This document shows, piece by piece, positions 14,265-22,027 of a DNA stretch of 27,478 nt. Location: positions 1 through 27,478 of the forward strand of contig SFND01000032.1 of assembly GCA_004554245.1 (NCBI GenBank). The letters run 5' to 3'. Each line of letters begins with the position of its first letter. Within the stretch, counting starts at the first letter, position 1. This DNA comes from Oribacterium sp. Lineage in GTDB: Bacteria > Bacillota_A > Clostridia > Lachnospirales > Lachnospiraceae. Both the position numbers and the translations under genes were made by a program. Under the pieces are notes generated by a model that saw nothing but the letters and a program-made list of their open reading frames with translations, made no database searches and was not told where the DNA came from.

Positions 14265-17096
14265 TTATTTTTTCAGGTACTGTCGGATGTAGTGACCCGT
14301 GTAGGATTCCTTCACCTTCGAAACCTCTTCCGGTGTACCCTCTGCGATCACTGTACCGCCACGGTCACCGCCTTCCGGACCGATATCGATGATATAGTCC
14401 GCACACTTGATGACATCGAGGTTATGCTCGATGACGATGACGGTGTTCCCGTTTTCCGCGAGACGGTCGAGCATGACGACGAGCTTATGCACATCCGCGA
14501 AGTGCAGTCCGGTGGTCGGCTCATCCAGCACATAGATGGTCTTTCCGGTCGGACGACGGCTGAGCTCAGTCGCGAGCTTGATTCGCTGTGCCTCACCACC
14601 GGAAAGCTCAGTGCTCGGCTGCCCCAGCTTCACATAGCCGAGGCCGACATCATAGAGGGTCTGAATCTTTCGAGTGATGCTCGGCACATTCTTAAAGAAG
14701 TCCAGGGCCTCCTCGACGGTCATCTCGAGAATATCATAGATGTTCTTCCCCTTATACTTCACCTCCAGGGTTTCACGGTTGAAACGCTTTCCGTTACATA
14801 CCTCACACGGCACATAAACATCTGGCAGGAAGTTCATCTCGATCTTCACGATACCATCACCCTGGCAGGCCTCGCAGCGTCCACCGCGTACGTTAAAGGA
14901 GAAGCGGCCCTTACTGTAGCCACGTGCCTTCGCATCCGGTGTACCCGCAAAGAGGTCCCGGATCATATCGAAGACGCCGGTATAGGTCGCCGGATTCGAG
15001 CGCGGTGTACGTCCGATCGGCGACTGATCGATCGCGATGATCTTATCTAGCTGCTCCACGCCCTCGATGGACTTATAGCGGCCCGGAATCGTCCGCGCAC
15101 GATTCAGCTTCTTCGCCAGGGTCTTATAAAGGATCTCATTCACGAGCGAGGACTTGCCGGAACCGGATACACCGGTTACACAGGTGAAGACACCGAGCGG
15201 GAAGCGGACATCGATGTTTTTCAGATTATGCTCGCTGGCGCCCTTCACGGTAATCCAGCCGTTCGGCTTCCGGCGCGTCTTCGGCACCTCGATCTTCAGC
15301 TTACCGCTGAGGTACTGTCCGGTGATACTGCGCGGATTCTGCATGATCTCCTCCGCCGTACCGGTCGCGACGACCTCACCACCCTCCGAACCGGCGCCCG
15401 GTCCGATGTCGACGATGTAGTCGGCGGCACGCATGGTATCCTCATCATGCTCGACGACGATCACGGTATTCCCGAGGTCACGAAGGTGCTTCAGCGTCGC
15501 GATCAGACGATCGTTATCCCGCTGATGCAGGCCGATACTCGGCTCATCGAGGATGTAGGCGACCCCGACGAGACCGGAGCCGATCTGTGTCGCGAGGCGG
15601 ATACGCTGGGCCTCACCACCGGAAAGTGTCCCGGCGGCCCGGCTCAGGGTCAGGTAATCGAGGCCGACATCCAGCATGAACCTGATCCGGCTTCGGATCT
15701 CCTTCACGACCTCATCCGCGATCTGATGCTGCATCGGGGTCAGCCGGATCGCTTCGATCCAGTGATAGAAGTGCTCGATGGAGAGCTCCGTCGCCTGGTA
15801 GATATTGAGATCAGCGATCGTTACGGCGAGACTCGAGGCCTTCAGACGTGCGCCATGGCAGAGTGCACATGGGGTGATCCGCATGTACTGCTCATAGTCC
15901 GCACGCATACGCTCGGAAAAGCACTCACGGTAACGGCGGTTTACATTGGCCAGCAGGCCCTCGAAGGCCACCTGATGCACATTACCCTTTCCAAACTGGG
16001 ACTCATAGTGCACCGTCACCTTCTCGCCCTTCGTGCCATCCAGGATAATCGAGCGGATCTCCGGCGGATAGTCCTGAAATGGCGTGTCGAGGCTGAAATG
16101 ATAGGCCTCACTAAGCGCCACCAGCATCGCATGCGTGAAGCTGCCCTCATCCTTCGAGTTCATCCAGCCCGGAACGGTGATCGCTCCTTCGTTCAGACTC
16201 AGGCTCTCGTCCGGAATCATCAGCGCCAGATCAAACTCCATCTTATAGCCGATACCGCTGCACTCCGGGCAGGCACCGAAGGGGTTGTTAAAGGAGAAGC
16301 TGCGCGGCTCGATCTCGTCGATGGAAACGCCGCAGTCCGGGCAGGCGAAGCTCGTCGAGAAGTTCACCGGCTCACCGCCGATCACGTCGACGGTCATCTG
16401 ACCGCCGGTCAGGCCCATGACCTGTTCGATCGACTCGGTGAGACGCGCCTCGATGCCCTCGCGTATCACGAGACGATCGACCACGATCTCGATGGTATGG
16501 CGGATGTTCTTATCGAGGCGGATGTCCTCCGAAAGCTCATACATGTTTCCGTCCACACGTACACGTACATAGCCGGAGCGGCGGGCCGAGTCGAGCACCT
16601 TCTCGTGCATGCCCTTCTTGCCGCGGACGATCGGTGCCAGCAGCTGGATCCGGGTGCCCTCCGGCATCAGAAGCAGCTGATCCACGATCTCATCGACCGT
16701 CTGGCGCTTGATCTCGCGGCCGCACTTCGGACAGTGTGGCGTGCCGACGCGTGCGTACAGAAGACGCATATAATCATAAATCTCTGTGACGGTACCGACC
16801 GTCGAACGCGGATTCCGGTTCGTCGACTTCTGATCGATCGAAATCGCCGGGCTGAGGCCCTCGATGAGGTCCACCGCCGGCTTCTCCATCTGCCCCAGAA
16901 ACTGACGCGCATAGGATGACAGGGACTGCATATAACGACGCTGTCCCTCTGCATAGATCGTATCAAAGGCGAGGGAGGACTTTCCGGAGCCGGAGAGGCC
17001 GGTCATCACGACCAGCTCATCGCGCGGGATATCCACATCCACATGCTTCAGATTGTGCTCACTGGCACCTCGAATTTTTATATAGTTCTTACCCAT
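14265..17096 (-). CDS. uvrA: Excinuclease ABC subunit A
   Basis: The 943-residue ATPase recognises bulky DNA damage and loads UvrB in nucleotide excision repair. Two ABC modules are present: Walker A GLSGSGKSS at residues 33-41 and GVSGSGKSS in the second half, each with an LSGGEAQRI signature and LDEPS/TxGLH Walker B. Zinc-binding cysteine pairs are visible (CPDCG...CPECSG and CEACQGDG...CEVCNGKRF). The length is typical. ATG 17096 is chosen because the conserved N-terminus is MGKNYIKIRGA and GAGGAT lies upstream; an earlier in-frame start at 17129 falls inside the hairpin. A promoter with a LexA-like site lies directly upstream. uvrB is not in the window. Confidence 0.97.
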   Translation of the reverse strand: MGKNYIKIRGASEHNLKHVDVDIPRDELVVMTGLSGSGKSSLAFDTIYAEGQRRYMQSLSSYARQFLGQMEKPAVDLIEGLSPAISIDQKSTNRNPRSTVGTVTEIYDYMRLLYARVGTPHCPKCGREIKRQTVDEIVDQLLLMPEGTRIQLLAPIVRGKKGMHEKVLDSARRSGYVRVRVDGNMYELSEDIRLDKNIRHTIEIVVDRLVIREGIEARLTESIEQVMGLTGGQMTVDVIGGEPVNFSTSFACPDCGVSIDEIEPRSFSFNNPFGACPECSGIGYKMEFDLALMIPDESLSLNEGAITVPGWMNSKDEGSFTHAMLVALSEAYHFSLDTPFQDYPPEIRSIILDGTKGEKVTVHYESQFGKGNVHQVAFEGLLANVNRRYRECFSERMRADYEQYMRITPCALCHGARLKASSLAVTIADLNIYQATELSIEHFYHWIEAIRLTPMQHQIADEVVKEIRSRIRFMLDVGLDYLTLSRAAGTLSGGEAQRIRLATQIGSGLVGVAYILDEPSIGLHQRDNDRLIATLKHLRDLGNTVIVVEHDEDTMRAADYIVDIGPGAGSEGGEVVATGTAEEIMQNPRSITGQYLSGKLKIEVPKTRRKPNGWITVKGASEHNLKNIDVRFPLGVFTCVTGVSGSGKSSLVNEILYKTLAKKLNRARTIPGRYKSIEGVEQLDKIIAIDQSPIGRTPRSNPATYTGVFDMIRDLFAGTPDAKARGYSKGRFSFNVRGGRCEACQGDGIVKIEMNFLPDVYVPCEVCNGKRFNRETLEVKYKGKNIYDILEMTVEEALDFFKNVPSITRKIQTLYDVGLGYVKLGQPSTELSGGEAQRIKLATELSRRPTGKTIYVLDEPTTGLHFADVHKLVVMLDRLAENGNTVIVIEHNLDVIKCADYIIDIGPEGGDRGGTVIAEGTPEEVSKVKESYTGHYIRQYLKK

Positions 17097-17110
17097 AAGA
17101 AATATCCTCA

Positions 17111-17148
17111 AAAATAATCCGGCAAACAAACGTTTGTCGGATTATTTT
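17111..17148 (-). terminator. Terminator hairpin of the Gx transporter gene, overlapping the uvrA start
   Basis: An 11-bp perfect stem (AAAATAATCCG / CGGATTATTTT) is followed leftwards by TTTTTG. Transcripts arriving from upstream would form the whole hairpin and stop. Transcripts starting at the uvrA promoter near 17137 would lack the 5' arm and escape. Confidence 0.6.
17123..17136 (-). promoter_or_regulatory. LexA/DinR-like operator at the uvrA start site
   Basis: Read leftwards, CAAACGTTTGTTTG differs from the Gram-positive SOS box form CGAACnnnnGTTCG at two symmetric positions. It covers about +1 to +14 of the predicted uvrA transcript, a repressing position. uvrA is a known LexA target in many Firmicutes. 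Confidence 0.45.
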
Positions 17149-17172
17149 ACCACGCTTTAAAATAATATTCAA
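17144..17172 (-). promoter_or_regulatory. Promoter of uvrA
   Basis: TTGAAT (17167-17172) and TAAAAT (17144-17149) are 17 bases apart, reading leftwards. The -35 box overlaps the stop codon of the upstream gene. Confidence 0.65.
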
Positions 17173-17669
17173 GAGTTCCGAAGAAACAGCTGGATCCGCT
17201 CGGTAATGAGTCCGGCCACGAGTCCGATCAGCGCACCGGCGATCACCCCGGCCACCATCAGTACCGGCAGATAGTAAAACAGCACCTGACTGTGCAGCAG
17301 CGCCACAGCCGCCAGCAGCTGTCCGACGTTATGCATCACACCGCCACTGACGCTCACGACGGTACGGTGAAAGCCACCTGCCTTCCGCATCAGAAGCATT
17401 GTCCCAAAACTCAGTGCAAAGCCGGAGATCGAGTACGCGAGTGTCATCGTGTTTCCGAACATGAAGCTGACGAGGAGGATGCGGAGGAAGCTGATCACAA
17501 GCGTCGGCAGCGCACCGATCGAGTAGAGGCCGATCACCGTCACGATGTTCGGGAGGCCAAGCTTCACGCCCGGCACGCCGATGTTGATCGGGATCATGGC
17601 CTCAACGTAGCTCAGCACCATCGCAAGCGCCAGCAGCATCCCATATAAACTTGTTTTTCGTGCATTCAT
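17169..17669 (-). CDS. Gx transporter family membrane protein (HepT component I-like)
   Basis: The 166-residue protein has about five hydrophobic segments and the family's start (LYGMLLALAMVLSYVEAMIP, then GVKLGLPNIVTVIGLY). It belongs to the Gx/heptaprenyl diphosphate synthase component I family, whose members resemble ECF-transporter S-components; the older enzyme name came from gene neighbourhood and is doubtful. The substrate is unknown. In relatives it often sits beside NusG-domain or flavin transferase genes; none is present here. ATG 17669 follows AAAAGGGTG. Confidence 0.8.
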   Translation of the reverse strand: MNARKTSLYGMLLALAMVLSYVEAMIPINIGVPGVKLGLPNIVTVIGLYSIGALPTLVISFLRILLVSFMFGNTMTLAYSISGFALSFGTMLLMRKAGGFHRTVVSVSGGVMHNVGQLLAAVALLHSQVLFYYLPVLMVAGVIAGALIGLVAGLITERIQLFLRNS

Positions 17670-17741
17670 AAATCACCCTTTTCGCATGTTTTCGGGGCGA
17701 ATCCCCACGCTCATGCCGCCGATTATAACGGAGATCTCGCC

Positions 17742-17778
17742 AAAAGAAAAGACGGCACCCAAATGGATACCGTCATTG
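17742..17778 (-). terminator. Terminator of cspA
   Basis: GACGG-ACC / GG-CCGTC arms around an ATTT loop (17751-17774) are followed leftwards by TTTTCTTTT. Confidence 0.75.
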
Positions 17779-17845
17779 CTTCTTTTAGTTCAAAATACTA
17801 TTCTTGTAACGATATATGCTTACAATGAAGGTACTTGGAAAAAAA

Positions 17846-18043
17846 TTAAAGCTTTACTACGTTGACTGCCTGAGGTCCCTTAGCGCCGTCCTGAACGTCG
17901 AACTCTACCTTCTGGCCCTCATCGAGAGACTTGAAACCGTCTCCAGCGAGTCCTGAATAGTGAACGAAAACGTCCTTGCCATTCTCATCAGAGATGAAGC
18001 CGTAGCCCTTCTGATTGTTGAACCACTTAACTGTACCCTTCAT
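17846..18043 (-). CDS. cspA: CspA-family cold shock protein
   Basis: The 65-residue single-domain protein is an RNA and single-stranded DNA chaperone of the cytoplasm. RNP1 (KGYGFI) and RNP2 (VFVHY) are intact, and the start MKGTVKWFNNQ is canonical. ATG 18043 lies 9 bases after GGAGG; an upstream GAAGTA-type start in frame is not needed. It is monocistronic with its own promoter and terminator. The 5' leader is only about 42 nt, so the long thermosensor leader of some enterobacterial csp genes is absent. Confidence 0.95.
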   Translation of the reverse strand: MKGTVKWFNNQKGYGFISDENGKDVFVHYSGLAGDGFKSLDEGQKVEFDVQDGAKGPQAVNVVKL

Positions 18044-18064
18044 TGTGTCTACCTCCATAAAATC

Positions 18065-18119
18065 TGCAGCCTTATCGCTGCACGAATTTCATCTTAGCAT
18101 AATCAAAATTCTGCGTCAA
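18065..18119 (-). promoter_or_regulatory. Promoter and short hairpin leader of cspA
   Basis: TTGACG (18114-18119) and TAAGAT (18091-18096, with a TGC extension) are 17 bases apart. A six-base TGCAGC / GCTGCA hairpin (18065-18082) follows near the 5' end of the transcript. Confidence 0.75.
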
Positions 18120-18231
18120 TCGAATGTTCACGCGTCTCGATCTGCGTTTTCGGACATAGCCTTCGGGTCAGAAACACAGCGTCCACAGGCCGTCGCCAAT
18201 GTCTCCATCAGCGTGCCTGCCCAGGCAGGGA

Positions 18232-18783
18232 TCAGTTCGCGGAAGCAAATGCCTTCAGCTCGTTCTCCTGATCGATGCGCATGTGGCACTTCTTATACTT
18301 CTTGCCGGATCCGCATGGGCAGAGGTCGTTCGGGTAGATTTTCTTGCCTTCACGACGGATGGTGTTGGATGCCTTCTGCTTGCGGTAGAGCTCGTGACGC
18401 TTCTCCTCGGAAAGGATCGCATCCCACTCAGGAAGACCGTAGAGCCAGCTTGCCTTCGCCTCGACCATGTTGTAGTACAGGGTCTCCGGATCGATCTCGA
18501 TCTTCACCTGTGTATCCTCATCCATGGTGTCGATCGGGTTGTGATAGCCCTTTAAGGAATCATCGATACCATCGAGTACACCTGTGAAGTGGAAAACGTC
18601 GATGCCGAAGTGCTCCGCGAGCTCCTTGACCGTGCCCTCATATACGTGGCTCGGATCCTTCAGAACCTCCTCATAGAAGCCCTTCTCCAGAGCGAAATAC
18701 TCCTGCCAGAGTGTCTCCTGCTCGGCCTTGGAAAGACCATCGCCGTATGCCTTCGTTCTCCAGTTTTCAAGTAATGTTGCCAT
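18232..18783 (-). CDS. SEC-C metal-binding motif protein
   Basis: The 183-residue protein ends with a SEC-C zinc motif CPCGSGKKYKKCH (about 154-166), which is also found at the SecA C-terminus, where it binds zinc and SecB or ribosomes. The N-terminal 140 residues are mostly helical and acidic and look like the domain found with SEC-C in many Clostridia; I cannot assign a function to it. It is too short and lacks an ATPase domain, so it is not SecA. ATG 18783 follows GAGGAG. It is a single gene between the cspA and kduI units. Confidence 0.85.
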   Translation of the reverse strand: MATLLENWRTKAYGDGLSKAEQETLWQEYFALEKGFYEEVLKDPSHVYEGTVKELAEHFGIDVFHFTGVLDGIDDSLKGYHNPIDTMDEDTQVKIEIDPETLYYNMVEAKASWLYGLPEWDAILSEEKRHELYRKQKASNTIRREGKKIYPNDLCPCGSGKKYKKCHMRIDQENELKAFASAN

Positions 18784-18861
18784 AAATTCTCCTCACCCAT
18801 CACGGGTTCTTTCTATATAAATTCATCTGTGGCCGTCTTCCCGCAGGATACACAGGCACAC

Positions 18862-18906
18862 AAAAAGGTCCGTGGACCACACAGAACTTTATAGTACCAC
18901 GGACCT
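18862..18906 (-). terminator. Terminator of kduI
   Basis: GGTCCGTGG (18867-18875) pairs with CCACGGACC (18897-18905), followed leftwards by TTTTTG. Confidence 0.85.
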
Positions 18907-18934
18907 CTGGAAATATCAATTTTTTATGCTCTAA

Positions 18935-19780
18935 TTATCTGAGATCCGGAGTATAGATGGTATCCATATCATCGAACTCCTGGTTCTCGCCGCCCATCGC
19001 CCAGATGAAGGTATAGTTGTGTGTACCTGCAGCGCTGTGGATAGACCATGACGGAGAAATCACAGCATCATAGTTATGCATCACGATGTGTCTGGTCTCG
19101 GTCGGCTCACCCATCAGATGGAATACGACCTGGTCCTCCGGCACCTCGAAGTAGGTATAGATCTCCATACGACGCTCATGTGTATGTGACGGCATCGTGT
19201 TCCATACAGAACCCGGCTGAAGCTCGGTCATACCCATGCTGAGCTGTGCGGTCTTGAGGACATCCGGGTGGATGAACTGGTTGATTACACGAGCATTGGC
19301 CAGCTCAGGCTCGCCACATGGACGATGATTTGCCTCGGCCATGGTGATCAGCTTCGTCTCATAGCTTACGTGTGCCGGTGCGGAAACCATGTAGAACTTC
19401 GCCGGCTTCTCTGCGTCGTCAGAGGAGAAGAGCACTTCCTTCGCACCCTTCGTGATGTAGAGGCAGTCCTTGTAGCCGAGCTTGTACTCTGTACCATCAA
19501 CGACGATCTTACCAGCGCCATCGCCGATGTTGAAGATACCGATCTCGCGGCGCTCGAGGATGTAGTGTGTACCGAAGTTTGCCCAGCAGTCGATGCCCTT
19601 ATCGAGGGAAACGACCTCGTGTACCGGCATACATCCGAAGGTCACCATACGGTCAACGTGTGAGTATACCGCAACGACCTCATCCGGCTTGTAAAGACCG
19701 GTGATCAGGAACTCATCCCGAAGCTCCTGTGTTGTGTACCGCTTCACATCTCTCTGGTTTGCACTGTAACGAATATCCAT
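18935..19780 (-). CDS. kduI: 5-dehydro-4-deoxy-D-glucuronate isomerase (KduI)
   Basis: The 281-residue cupin-fold enzyme isomerises 5-keto-4-deoxyuronate to 2,5-diketo-3-deoxygluconate in pectin and glycosaminoglycan uronate breakdown. The N-terminus MDIRYSANQRDVKRYTT, the SHTHERRMEIYTYFEV metal-binding segment (His-x-His and Glu ligands) and the SPSWSIHSAAGTHNYTFIWAMGGEN C-terminus are family hallmarks. Length matches the usual 276-280. ATG 19780 follows AGGAGG; an in-frame start 54 bases upstream lacks one. No kduD or lyase gene is adjacent, so the partner enzymes must be elsewhere. A LacI-type operator lies in its promoter. Confidence 0.95.
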   Translation of the reverse strand: MDIRYSANQRDVKRYTTQELRDEFLITGLYKPDEVVAVYSHVDRMVTFGCMPVHEVVSLDKGIDCWANFGTHYILERREIGIFNIGDGAGKIVVDGTEYKLGYKDCLYITKGAKEVLFSSDDAEKPAKFYMVSAPAHVSYETKLITMAEANHRPCGEPELANARVINQFIHPDVLKTAQLSMGMTELQPGSVWNTMPSHTHERRMEIYTYFEVPEDQVVFHLMGEPTETRHIVMHNYDAVISPSWSIHSAAGTHNYTFIWAMGGENQEFDDMDTIYTPDLR

Positions 19781-19838
19781 AAAAACCTCCTGTATCTGGC
19801 TGTGCGCCACGTGTTTTGTATCTGTTTCAAGCATCTCT

Positions 19839-19876
19839 AGTATACTCTAGTTAACCGGTTTTGCAAACGGTTTTTC
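19839..19876 (-). promoter_or_regulatory. kduI promoter with LacI-type operator
   Basis: TTGCAA (19861-19866) and TATACT (19839-19844) are 16 bases apart. AAAACCGGTTAA (19851-19862) fills the spacer and is a typical LacI-family palindrome; a related AACCGTTT half-like site lies just upstream. A uronate-responsive repressor such as KdgR is the likely ligand. Confidence 0.65.
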
Positions 19877-19893
19877 GACAGTTCAGCGAATTA

Positions 19894-20079
19894 CCTCAGA
19901 AGACCTGCAACAGAAGCACAGTACTCCGAGACCGGTTCAATCTAAGCCGGGGACCCTAAGCGGCACTAGGCCCTCTGCAATCGCTGAGTTTTCTTTATGA
20001 AAACTCAGCGTTGCCTAAGGGGACCCGACTTGATTTCACACGTTCTCTACGTATGGCTTCTGTTGCAGGTCTTCCGAGG
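19894..20079. repeat. 186-bp near-palindromic element between kduI and the AI-2E permease
   Basis: Terminal inverted repeats of 24 bases (19894-19917 and 20056-20079) differ at one position only. A perfect 12-bp hairpin (CGCTGAGTTTTC, loop TTTAT) sits near the centre (19982-20010), and the intervening halves are also partly complementary, with an extra block of about 20 bases on the left. There is no T run or good promoter on either strand. It may be a MITE-like repeat or a structured RNA processed from the permease transcript. Confidence 0.7.
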
Positions 20080-20094
20080 CACCTAAGCGGCACT
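19955..20094. repeat. 13-base direct repeat CCTAAGCGGCACT
   Basis: The word occurs at 19955-19967 inside the palindromic element and at 20082-20094 just outside its right arm. Confidence 0.6.
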
Positions 20095-20109
20095 GTCAGC
20101 TGATTATGA

Positions 20110-21489
20110 CTATTTTTCAAATCGAGTAAGCTCGTCTCCGGAAATGTAATCGGCAGCGTCTGTCGGGAGGCCCTTCTTCCGAAGCAGGTGGCTGCTCACG
20201 CGCTGTACGAAATTGAGGATGACGGCCCAGATCGGGACCGCGACGATCATTCCGACGAAGCCGAAGAGGCCGCCGAACAGGAGGATCGAGAACAGTACCC
20301 AGAAGCTGCTGAGACCGGTCGAGTCGCCGAGGATGCGCGGGCCGAGGATATTGCCGTCGAACTGCTGCAGAACCAGGACGAAGATGAGAAAGTATACACT
20401 CTGCATCGGGCTCGTCAGCAGAATCAGGATGAAGGATGGGATCGCACCGATGAACGGACCGAAGAACGGAATCACGTTCGTTACGCCGACGATGACGGAA
20501 ACGAGCATCGTGTACGGCATCTTCATAAAGCTCAGGCAGAAGAAGCAGAGCCAGCCGATGATGAGGGAGTCGATGATCTTACCGACGATGAATCCGCCGA
20601 AGACCCGGTTGATGTAGGCGAACTCCTGCACCACAAGCTCAGCCCACTTCTTCGGAAGCAGCGCGAAGGTCAGCTTCCTGGATTCTCCCAGCATGGACTC
20701 CTTGATGTTCAGAAGGTAGATCATCACGATGAGGCCGATAAAGATATTCTTAAACCAGTTGACCACCGACCAGATACCGATACCGAGCGACGCCACGATG
20801 CTCTGCATGTTCGGCATCAGATGATTCTGCAGGAAATTCATGATGTACTCATACGCGATGTTGTAGTACTGCTGCACGGCTTCCCGTACCTCCGGATAGT
20901 CCTGAAGATAGTTCATGATGTTCCGGTAGGTCTGCGACAGATCCTGCGGCAGCGTCGCGATCAGATTCGCGATGGAGCTGTAGAGCTGCGGGATGATCAT
21001 CGACACGAGGCCGACAGCCAGTACCAGTACGGTCAGAAGCGCCACCAGGGTGCCTGCCGCACGTGCGATCATGCGAGGTGCAGCACTCGTGGCCGGCTTC
21101 GCCGCCGTTTCTCTGCCTGGCGCAGCTGCAGTATCCGAAGCTGCCGCTGTGGGGGTTGATCCGGCTTTCTCCGGATCCGCCGGTTCGCTCGTGTCCGTCG
21201 GTGCTTCTGCTGACGACGAAGCCGAAGCTGCCTTCAGTGACGGGGCTGCAGCTTTTCGTCCTCCCAGCAGATTGTAGACGAAGTGATAGACATGATTATA
21301 GATCGGTGCGGTAATGTATGCGATCACCGCACCATAAATGATCGGTGCCAGAATCGACACCAGCGTGCCGCCAAACGCACGGATCTTTCCGAAATTTATC
21401 AGAATCGTCGCCACGAGTACGCTCGCCGCGATCACCAGAAAGGCGGTGATGCCCCAACGAATCTGCTGCTCCCACTGTTCTCTCTTCAA
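20110..21489 (-). CDS. AI-2E/PerM-family membrane permease with a low-complexity loop
   Basis: The 459-residue inner membrane protein has two N-terminal membrane helices, an unusual Ala/Ser/Thr/Pro-rich segment (about residues 78-140), a third helix, the long soluble helical region (about 170-255) and the C-terminal membrane block with VGVTNVIPFFGPFIGAIPS and DGNILGPRILGDSTGLS, hallmarks of the AI-2E transporter family. Members have been linked to autoinducer-2 or ion export; the substrate here is unknown. Translation must begin at TTG 21489: a stop codon lies six codons upstream, AGGAG is 9 bases before the TTG, and the first ATG is far inside. Confidence 0.88.
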   Translation of the reverse strand: MKREQWEQQIRWGITAFLVIAASVLVATILINFGKIRAFGGTLVSILAPIIYGAVIAYITAPIYNHVYHFVYNLLGGRKAAAPSLKAASASSSAEAPTDTSEPADPEKAGSTPTAAASDTAAAPGRETAAKPATSAAPRMIARAAGTLVALLTVLVLAVGLVSMIIPQLYSSIANLIATLPQDLSQTYRNIMNYLQDYPEVREAVQQYYNIAYEYIMNFLQNHLMPNMQSIVASLGIGIWSVVNWFKNIFIGLIVMIYLLNIKESMLGESRKLTFALLPKKWAELVVQEFAYINRVFGGFIVGKIIDSLIIGWLCFFCLSFMKMPYTMLVSVIVGVTNVIPFFGPFIGAIPSFILILLTSPMQSVYFLIFVLVLQQFDGNILGPRILGDSTGLSSFWVLFSILLFGGLFGFVGMIVAVPIWAVILNFVQRVSSHLLRKKGLPTDAADYISGDELTRFEK

Positions 21490-21589
21490 CGGACTGCACT
21501 CCTAAAATAGATTAAAACAAATGAAATCAATACTACACATCTATGATACACAAAAGGCTATGTAAATGCGATGGTTTCACAGAAATTTC

Positions 21590-21745
21590 ACGGGAGGCAA
21601 AACGGGTCAAGTAGCTTTGCCAACGCAAAGCTCTGAATACGCTCGCCGCTAAGGCCTCCTAAGGAAACCTTAGGAGCTTTGTCTCGCCGCCCGGGGCATC
21701 CATGCGCCGCTCCGCGCTACGCTCGGCCCTCTCATGGATATGTAC
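21590..21745. repeat. Cluster of perfect hairpins in the permease-ncRNA spacer
   Basis: Three inverted repeats follow one another: AGCTTTGC / GCAAAGCT (21613-21632), CTCCTAAGG / CCTTAGGAG with an AAA loop (21656-21676) and ATCCATG / CATGGAT around a G+C-rich 28-base loop (21698-21739). No gene, promoter or T run is seen. It lies downstream of the ncRNA terminator and upstream of the permease. Confidence 0.5.
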
Positions 21746-21778
21746 AAAAAACCGACAGGCATGTTGCCTGTCGGTCCA
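21746..21778 (-). terminator. Terminator of the 6S-like RNA
   Basis: ACCGACAGGC (21751-21760) pairs with GCCTGTCGGT (21766-21775) around a five-base loop and is followed leftwards by TTTTTTG. Confidence 0.9.
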
Positions 21779-21793
21779 AATCATAAGATTTTC

Positions 21794-21984
21794 GGAGTAA
21801 CACCAGAACGCCGTACTACACGCTTGACTCCTAGCTCTCTTGCTAGGTGGGAAACCTCACGTATGCCACTATAGTCCTCGGCCCGAAGGGAGGCGTTATA
21901 TTATGCATACAGATATCGGAGCCCCGTAGGTCGTATTTGTAGGTTCAATATGTGCAGCCTCGTACGTCCCAGCTCTTTACTTCT
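21794..21984 (-). ncRNA. ssrS: Probable 6S RNA
   Basis: A near-consensus promoter fires at about 21984, and the first bases GAAGUAA can pair with UUACUCC at 21794-21800, giving a molecule of about 190 nt with joined ends. A second helix CUGGGACG / CGUUCUGG continues the closing stem. The middle holds a terminal stem (GUAUGC / GCAUAC capped by a UUCG loop near 21890) and a small CCUAGC / GCUAGG hairpin on the 3' side, leaving a large central bubble. Size, closing stem and bubble are those of 6S RNA, which binds housekeeping RNA polymerase in stationary phase. I have no alignment to prove homology; another stand-alone small RNA remains possible. Confidence 0.6.
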
Positions 21985-21990
21985 ATCGGA

Positions 21991-22019
21991 ATTATAGCAA
22001 AGCAAAAAACTTCAATCAA
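21991..22019 (-). promoter_or_regulatory. Promoter of the 6S-like RNA
   Basis: TTGATT (22014-22019) and TATAAT (21991-21996) are 17 bases apart, reading leftwards. The -35 box lies within a few bases of the thiN stop codon. Confidence 0.8.
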
Positions 22020-22027
22020 GTATCGAT

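Noticed and set aside
15228..16919. 563-residue rightward ORF inside uvrA
   Set aside because: Mirror frame of the highly G+C-biased uvrA coding strand; rich in Arg, His, Asp and Leu with no domain motif.
21794..21984. SRP RNA or RNase P RNA
   Set aside because: The SRP GGAAGCAGC loop region and the RNase P GAGGAAAGUCC segment are both absent.
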